Assembly (NCBI GenBank): GCA_000787465.1 | Contig: JSYX01000752.1 | Coordinates: 1 to 14,526, forward strand | From: Thermomucor indicae-seudaticae | Lineage: Eukaryota > Mucoromycota > Mucoromycetes > Mucorales > Lichtheimiaceae | Reading direction: 5' to 3' | Length of the DNA: 14,526 bases | Part shown: positions 8,499-14,526 of the stretch, one piece after another | How the letters are laid out: each line of letters starts with the position of its first letter | How positions within the stretch are numbered: the first letter of the stretch is position 1 | Notes under the pieces: model-generated | Seen by the model: the letters and a program-made list of their open reading frames with translations, nothing else | The model's database searches: none | What the model was told of the DNA's origin: nothing | Program-made: the position numbers and the translations under genes

Positions 8499-10258
8499 TT
8501 ATTTCCTGTCCATACGACTGCTATAGGACTTTGCTGCTCTTTGGTTGACAGTCTTGATGGCGTCGTCGAGACCAAAGTTGACCAGATCGACAACAGCTTT
8601 TCTGTCAAGGTTGCCACGTGCTAGCAGCATATCGACCGGCTCTGACTTCTTGACAGCTTTCTCCACTTTGGCCAGCGTACGGATGATCACGTTACCGTAT
8701 TTGCATGGCTTCTTTTGCTGTTTCTTCATAGCCGCTGTGAGCGATGCAACGTCTTGATGGGTCCCGCGCATTGCCATACTGCCTCGTATTCTCGGGTGCA
8801 CGCCAGGAGTTGCAGAGCATGGTTGACGTTCTTTTGAGTCGCTTCCTTGGACACCCACATGGACAAAACGAATGACGCCACGCTGGCGAGGTTGGGCTGT
8901 TTGGGGCCCTGTGGATGCGTAGCGTACAGGAGAGCGTGAGACGCTAAGAAATCATCCACAGCAAAGCGTTTGCTTGTAAAATTCCATGTGTTTAGGGCGC
9001 TGGTCTTTGTAAAGTCGCGAAGATTCCTCTATGACTGAGTGTATTCGATCCGCTCTTCGGGCACAAACACATCCAATTCCTCCTCGTCTGCCGGCTTCAC
9101 AGGGAAAGACGTCCCGAGAAACGTATAAACCTCGTCTCCACCGAAAAAGCCATACAAACCGCCGACGACGAGAAGCTGGATATCTCCCCACTGTATCCTT
9201 AGTTCATTCCAGCATGTTGAACCCGAATGAGAGTTGGTCGTTATGCTGGCAGTGACACGGTCGCTGTAGTCCCCCCCCCCCGCCGATAGTGAGCGCAGTC
9301 ATCTAGTGCTTCATGATTTTGAAGATATAGCTCGAATTGGGTGACCAGCACCCACGTCGTGTCGCTCTTCACGATTGCCTCGATGAACTGCGCTGCAACA
9401 TCGATGACAAATTTGTCGAGACCATGATAGTCCGACGGCAGCAACCGCGTCAAACAGCTATCGTCGATGCTGGCGACGTGCTTCTTGTACCTGACGCCGG
9501 GATGTAGGTGTCTGGAGCCCCCTCTTGGGATGATTCCTTTTGACCTGTCCACGTTGGTCAAGCCTGTAAAAGCGGACTTGAGACTAAGCTTGACCCGTTT
9601 CAGGTTCCTGTCAACCTCTGGTGGCGTCTTCTGCCCGTAGAGCGGTCGTTTGTTCGTAAACGTCTTGGAAGAAGTAGCAACAACATTATCCTCATCGGTC
9701 TGCGTGTTATCTGAGCGAGAGTCACCATGGTTGTAGTCCTCCGGCTCCAGGATACTGGTCAAAGTGATTTGATGTTTTATTCTTAGCGTCTGCAACACGC
9801 TTTTCCACGCGAGACAAGCATCCCCATGAACACCCAACGTTAAAGGAATTTGTGTTGCAGCGATAATTGCTGCAAATTGATGATACTTTCGTGACGGCAG
9901 CTTAAAAGGTAAGTCAAGGCGACGAAGACTCGAAAATTCTCTTAGCATGTACTTCAGATGCTTTGGGCGAATAAACTCCTCCTCAGATGCCATGGACCGG
10001 TTGCCGAGCGTGACATGCTTCGCTGTCTTCGCGCTGAGGCACCATATCAACCGGTTTCCAGTCGTTCCTGACAGCTTGTGAAGCTTGGATAGCTGGTGAG
10101 CTGTCAGTCGGAGTGGTAAGTCAAGACGAGTTGAACTGATTATTGTCCATGTTGACTTATTGGTAGCTGCGAGTTTCCACCTGGTGTCCCAAGTCTAGGA
10201 ACTCGTTTATCTTCAGTAAGACGCAAATGGTACCGCCAAGGACGGTATTTTTTGACAT
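8499..10258 (-). pseudogene. Broken F-box/LRR-like gene with frameshifts and an in-frame stop
   Basis: A long - strand stretch that reads as one protein only if several breaks are ignored. From ATG at 10258 a frame with an F-box-like pattern (LLKINEFLDLGHQV) runs out near 10171-10190. A shifted frame continues LAATNKSTWTIISSTRLDLP, then LRR-like text (KHLKYMLREFSSLRRLDLP) and more, to 9241. The frame changes at a run of 11 C (9271-9281), continuing IQLLVVGGLYGFFGGDEVY, then hits TAG at 9029-9031. The same frame goes on (VDDFLASHALLYATHP, SMWVSKEATQKNVNHAL) and shifts again around 8765-8790 to AMRGTHQDVASLTAAMKKQQ, ending RMDRK at 8499. The C-terminal half has no recognised family. The poly-C break could be a sequencing error, but the TAG and other shifts argue for real decay. 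Unrecognised introns could explain a break or two, though not the whole pattern. Confidence 0.6.
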
Positions 10259-10701
10259 TGAAGAAGTAACCGTGGAAACGAATTCCCTGACTTCAATTTG
10301 CCCTCCAAATTCACAGCCCCTTCAGGGGTAATTGCCTGTGACCATGAAGAAGGAAGTCGATGACAATAAACTGGTGCCACATAATACACGTAATGAGATT
10401 CTCGCGGCTGCGATTTGGGATGGCATAGTTGGTGCTAATGATAAAGCAGCCACGTGCAGTAAAACAGGACAAACGTGTATTGAGTGACAGAAAGTAACAG
10501 AGGAACGCATTTTTGAAGAGAAAAATGGCGCAGCGCAGCAGTCTCCGGATTCCCTGTTCGGAATCGGCTACCGATCAGGCCGTCAAATGCTTGCTGACGG
10601 AAGCAACTGTCTAAATATGCTGCCCGTATTGTTCATGGAAACCGCCAAGTATCCTCAGGCGTCAAAGTCTACGCTGTACCGCAGCATGTTGTACCCTACT
10701 G

Positions 10702-10860
10702 ATGTACAAAGCGATTGGTGTGCATTCCATCGTCGCATTCAGGGACAAGAACGCCATCTCTCTAGTAGATTACAATACCGCTGAAATTCTTCTCTTACCA
10801 CTTGATGCGGCGCCAGGAAGAGGTCAAACTGGCCTCGGGTTTGCAACACTGCACAAATAA
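10702..10860 (+). pseudogene. Possible coding relic, 52-aa open frame
   Basis: An ATG-to-TAA frame with protein-like composition: MYKAIGVHSIVAFRDKNAI, then SLVDYNTAEILLLPLDAAP, ending GLGFATLHK. Just upstream, in another frame, is text such as YAVPQHVVPY that could join it after a frameshift at about 10700. This suggests the 3' end of a decayed gene beginning near 10530. Family unknown; chance cannot be excluded. Confidence 0.25.
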
Positions 10861-11195
10861 ATCTAAGTTCAAATGAGATGACGCATGGGACAAAGCTTTA
10901 ATCATGGTGTTTCACTTTCTTGACACCGTTCTAATGCTATGTTAAGCGCTCCATGGCACCGATATTGCACACTCGGCCATATAAAGAGTGTGCATTACTA
11001 GTTTAGACTTGACTCCTTAGCGCAGATGCCTACTAGGTCAGATTAGAATCGTGACACCTAATGCATTCAAAAATCAGCGGATGAAAGAGAAGAGAAATGC
11101 GCTCGTTTCGGTCTCGAGACAAACGTTCTCGATTAACAGGATCAGCCACGGGAAGGCACGAGTCGCTTCTGATCCCAAAAACGTGTGTGAGACAT

Positions 11196-11304
11196 CATGG
11201 GCACCGCGGACTCGAGCCGAGTCCTGTCCAGTACCAATACCAAATGCCTCGAACGCCATGAGTACTGCGGACTCGAGCAGGAACCTGTCCAGCACCAATA
11301 CCAA
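11196..11304. repeat. Imperfect tandem duplication, two 48-bp cores, 61-bp period
   Basis: Units at 11196-11243 and 11257-11304 match at 40 of 48 positions by hand count. The shared core includes GCGGACTCGAGC and ACCAATACCAA. The 61-bp period is not a multiple of three, so the two copies fall in different reading frames of overlapping ORFs, which argues against a coding role. Confidence 0.85.
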
Positions 11305-12204
11305 GCGTCAAGTCAAAAACTGGCCAATGGTAAACCGAAGCGCCGAAAGAAGAGAAGAAGGAAAGCAAAAGACGACACCCCTCTTTATACTGGTCGATTG
11401 CTGGAGCCGGAAGACTATTTGCGCTGAGATCGAATTTTGATTGGCTCAGGTGTCGTGTTCGATTGGCTCGGATACCCCATGTACGTTCTGTCGCGCACGA
11501 ATTGGTTTCAAAGCTCTCCACCCTCTTTATTGGGCCAGATATCTGGGGACGCTAGAATTGTTATGCGATTGCATGGATCAGCAAATTGGAAGGATCTTTT
11601 TGGTTGCGCCAGAACACCAATTCCAGTGTGCAAATGACTTTTGGCAGAATATCCTTTCTGTTTCCACCGATTTCACACAATCTCCAGATGTAATATTCCA
11701 CGCTGATACTACGGCATGTTTTAGAAGGAGGCGCCACTGACAGAATAAAATAGAGGACGGTAATGGCCACAAATAAATAAAGCAGCATTTTCTGGTCTAA
11801 CGCGGTATAGAAGCCGTATCGTATTGAACGAAAATAAGCTAGATATTTTACTCATCTTTTACTGCAGTATGCCTGCACGTAATTGAAATGGCATGTCTTG
11901 AAACACGGAGATTTTTGGGATTCTAAGTATAAATCTGCGTGTACGGTATGTTGTAGACGTTTTCGAACTCTATAAGGAACATGACAAGAGGAGATCAAGT
12001 AACGACAAGATTCTACAAAACTGTCATCGCTACATAAAAACGCTGAAAATCAAACAAACCTTTAAAAGGATCCATCACAATGCTTTTATTAAGCTCGCAT
12101 ACTTACTGTTATTTACCGAGTGCATAGGATTCACTTGCAAAATGAACCGCCCTCGCGCATATTTACCTTTAAATAAAAGCATCCGAATGCTATACTAATA
12201 ATTA

Positions 12205-12220
12205 TCTCTCTCTCTCTCTC
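12205..12220. repeat. TC microsatellite in the RhoGEF 5' region
   Basis: Eight TC units ending 17 bp before the RhoGEF start codon. Pyrimidine tracts near transcription starts are common in fungal promoters; here it may lie in the 5' UTR or core promoter. Confidence 0.85.
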
Positions 12221-12237
12221 ACTTTTCGTACATAACA

Positions 12238-14451
12238 ATGGGAAAATTCGCTCATCTCTTCGACGCGTCATCATCCAAAGACGCGCGTTCACTACCACCA
12301 ACTACTACTACTCCTCTCATCGGTGTTCGCAGCACCAACAAGTCAGGCAAGATCTGGAAACGCACCGGAGATTATTATGTCCAGCAGAAGGCCAAGTTGC
12401 GCAAAGTGGTCTTGCAGTACTTGATGCCCGAGAACTCTTCTTCCAGATCCATTGATATCTCCAGCATTTGCATTCAGCTCGACCATCACCGTCCTACGCC
12501 ACAGTGTCCCTCCTCCAGCAGCAGTAGCAGCAGTCCAGATATTTCCCGGCAACAAGAAGAATTTCAAAACGAACAACAAGCCATGACTTGGAATGCGTCA
12601 TTAAAGCAAAACTTGACGCCAGACGAATACGACAATTGCTTGACCGAATATACTCCCCGAGCCATCCAGTACCAAGAGCTTGCTTATGAACTTGTCCGGA
12701 CTGAAGCTGACTACGTCAGAGACCTCGGTCTCACTCTTGAGGCAAGCTCGAACTTCTGCGCCTCGTAGAATAAAAAGACTTATCGTGGCTTTCTTTTTTC
12801 TTTCTTTCCAGGTGTTTGGCAAAGAGCTCATGTCTTACAGTGGAACACCAATTCCTATCCGAAATGCAATCGTTACTCTGCAAAACATTCATCGGCTACA
12901 CAACGCAATTCTAAAGGACATGGTCGAAAATTATGAAAACGAATATCCACGCGTCGGAAGCATTGTCGAGAGGTTCCAATGCTACGTGAGTTTTTCCTTC
13001 CTTTCAAATGTTCCTTATACATTCACTCTAATCTCCGTTACTCTTAGATTCCTCACTTTAACCAACCATACAAAGAGTACTTTCTCGCTTTTGCCGAATC
13101 CAACGATTTGATTGAAAGAAGTCTGCATCAACCAGACAACGATGTCCTGCGAGCCCTCGGTGAATTTTTCAAGGTAAAAGTTGGCAAAAATACTGTATGT
13201 CTTTCGAGTCACCCATACCGGGCTTGTTAGCATCAATTAAGCCTGCCGCAATGCCGGAACCTAACGGTCCAGTCGTTCTTTCTCAAACCTATCCAGCGCT
13301 TGATGAAGTATCCATTGTTCTTAAAGGTACATTTATCTAATATTGTAGACAGACCCATCGATCCTAATGGGTTTTGCTAGGGACTCCTGGATTACTTTGA
13401 ACCACTTCCAAATGCGGATGAGACCAGCCCATGGCATGCCTGCAAATATGACGTCCACCTCCGGGCCGTGGAAAAGATCGAGGAGGCTGTACGAGACATT
13501 GATTCTCAACAACAGGACATTGAAGAGTTCTATAAACTTCAAGACTTAAGCCGCCGTATTCAAGGATTAGAGGCAAGTCGTGTTACTTACTGCTGCTGCA
13601 TGGCCCGGGGGGATTATACTCACGAGAATTTGATCAGGAACAAGGTATTACTCTTGTCCAGCGTGGCAGGCGACTGATACATGCAGGATTTCTGAAGCAA
13701 ATGGCGACGAGCGACCAACCCTTGTCCTCCAGCCTTATGATGGCGTTGCCATACAATCACTGGCGGGCTCGGTTACTGCCACAACAAGATAAGGACCAAG
13801 AATTTTACGTATTTTTATTCAACGACTTGGTCGTCTTCACCAAGGTAAATTATACGACGAAATCAAGATAGAGAGAGAGAGAGATTATCTAACGCGATAT
13901 GTATATAGGTTCGTTCCAAGAAATACATTGCCGACATGCAGCGTCCGGGTATCTATGATTTGGAGGGCCTGACTCCAGACACCGAGTTCAAAGCCGTGGC
14001 TCCAGCAGGACGCATCACCATGTTGGACAGAAACGTCCAAAGACCATGCATCAGTTCAGGAAGGGTCGTTAGTCGTAGTCGGTCGTCTTGGTTTTTTGGA
14101 CGGCGAAAAGAAGAAGAAGAAGAAGAGCAAAACGCATCCTTCATGAGCAGGGTCCGTTCCGAAGTCGACCTTCATCAAAATCGATCAGCAGCCAGCAACT
14201 ACGTCGCTTATGAAACACATCCACAACAGTTTGCGTGTACGGTGGCCAGTAAAGGAGTAAAGAGTATTCGGTTTGAGACAAGGACATTGGAGGAAAAGGA
14301 CATCTGGTGCAAACATATCCGAAGCGTTCTTGATGAACATTGTGGGCGATCTTCTTTGCTGCAAGACGAAGTCCCTTCTAGATTAAGCCTAAAGGACTTG
14401 AGATTCCAGGATACTGAGGGTGATATTAACTTGGAAATGCTTAAATGCTAA
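12238..14451 (+). CDS. Rho guanine nucleotide exchange factor (DH-PH), seven exons
   Basis: Predicted activator of a Rho/Cdc42-type GTPase by GDP release, acting at membranes in polarity, cell wall or cytoskeleton control; the target GTPase cannot be told from sequence. Proposed CDS: join(12238..12741, 12812..12985, 13048..13173, 13231..13326, 13381..13572, 13638..13844, 13909..14451), 613 aa. The N-terminus (MGKFAHLFDASSS) is low-complexity, with a Ser run. The DH domain spans about residues 140-365: ELVRTEADYVRDLGLTLE (CR1), IPHFNQPYKEYFLAFAE (CR2) and SFFLKPIQRLMKYPLFLKGL (CR3), ending in a charged helix. The PH domain spans about 380-575: HAGFLKQM, EFYVFLFNDLVVFTKVRSKK and, after an insert with a six-Glu run, IRFETRTLEEKDIWCKHIR. 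Introns 1 (12742-12811) and 5 (13573-13637) use GCAAGC and GCAAGT donors; GT donors that keep frame are absent or poor. Exon 4 begins HQLSLPQCRNLTVQ after acceptor TTGTTAG. Confidence 0.92.
13871..13884. repeat. GA microsatellite in RhoGEF intron 6
   Basis: Seven GA units in the last RhoGEF intron (13845-13908), followed by TCTAAC as a likely branch site and the acceptor TATATAG. The layout closely resembles QCR6 intron 3. Confidence 0.9.
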
Positions 14452-14526
14452 AAAAAGAAATAGCTATCACCTGTAAATTACTGGACTTTGTGTGTGAATT
14501 TGCGCCGCTTGAAAGTATTTCTGCGT

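Larger units (their letters stand above)
10259..12237. other. Gene-poor stretch between the broken gene and the RhoGEF
   Basis: About 2 kb with no supported intact gene. Its right end should hold the RhoGEF promoter. It contains a possible coding relic (10702-10860), a tandem duplication (11196-11304), an 11-bp inverted repeat (ATGCTTTTATT at 12080-12090, complement at 12172-12182) and a TC microsatellite (12205-12220). The longest ORF, 129 aa at 11051-11440, has no recognisable domain and overlaps the frame-breaking duplication, so I do not call it. No tRNA was seen. Confidence 0.6.

Noticed and set aside
11051..11440. 129-aa + strand ORF as a gene
   Set aside because: No recognisable motif, it crosses a tandem duplication whose period breaks frame, and its composition is unlike the neighbouring genes.
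12080..12182. 11-bp inverted repeat ATGCTTTTATT / AATAAAAGCAT as transposon ends
   Set aside because: Only 103 bp end to end, AT-rich, with no target-site duplication or internal gene; likely chance.
13231..13320. Acceptor GGTCCAG at about 13272 for RhoGEF exon 4
   Set aside because: It also keeps frame, but the upstream acceptor TTGTTAG adds QCRNLTVQ, which fits the usual DH pattern CRxLxLQSFLLKP, so the longer exon is preferred.
1..14526. CRISPR arrays, bacterial operons, riboswitches, tRNA or rRNA genes
   Set aside because: The window is eukaryotic with spliced genes; no regularly spaced repeats, and no tRNA T-arm plus A/B box arrangement or rRNA sequence was recognised on either strand by eye.

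Overview
The window looks like nuclear DNA of a filamentous fungus, most likely an early-diverging one (Mucoromycota, probably Mucorales). This rests on many short introns of about 54 to 92 nt, with GTAAGT/GTACGT-type donors and several CTAAC- or CTAAT-like branch sites. It also rests on an SPX-ankyrin-GDPD phosphate-sensing protein of the fungal PHO81/NUC-2 type and on compact spacing between conserved genes. I could not assign a species. All exon structures were built by hand from reading-frame continuity, splice consensus and remembered family motifs; no search was run.

Left part (1-6942), dense conserved genes: ribosomal protein eL43 (RPL43, + strand, five exons) converges with the cytochrome bc1 hinge subunit QCR6 (- strand, four exons). 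Next on the - strand come the cullin neddylation factor DCN1 (eight exons, UBA plus PONY domain) and a large PHO81-like gene (seven exons, about 1049 aa). The genes serve translation, respiration, cullin modification and phosphate signalling, so they look like housekeeping neighbours and not a pathway cluster. In three of the five intact genes the start codon sits in a micro-exon of 3, 9 or 6 nt.

Middle part (6943-12237), about 5.3 kb without an intact gene. It holds a badly broken - strand gene at 8499-10258 (F-box/LRR-like at its N-terminus, with frameshifts and an in-frame TAG). It also holds a possible Tc1/mariner-like relic near 7533-7751, a possible coding relic at 10702-10860, an 18-bp perfect palindrome and a 61-bp-period imperfect tandem duplication. 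It reads as a decaying accessory island between conserved genes.

Right part (12238-14526): a + strand DH-PH Rho guanine nucleotide exchange factor of about 613 aa in seven exons. Two of its six introns appear to use GC-AG splice sites. A TC microsatellite lies just upstream of its start.

I found no clearly new biological system. The points most worth checking are splicing features (an in-frame intron inside the PHO81 SPX domain, two GC-AG introns in the RhoGEF, start-codon micro-exons), a PHO81 GDPD domain that lacks its catalytic residues, and the relic island.
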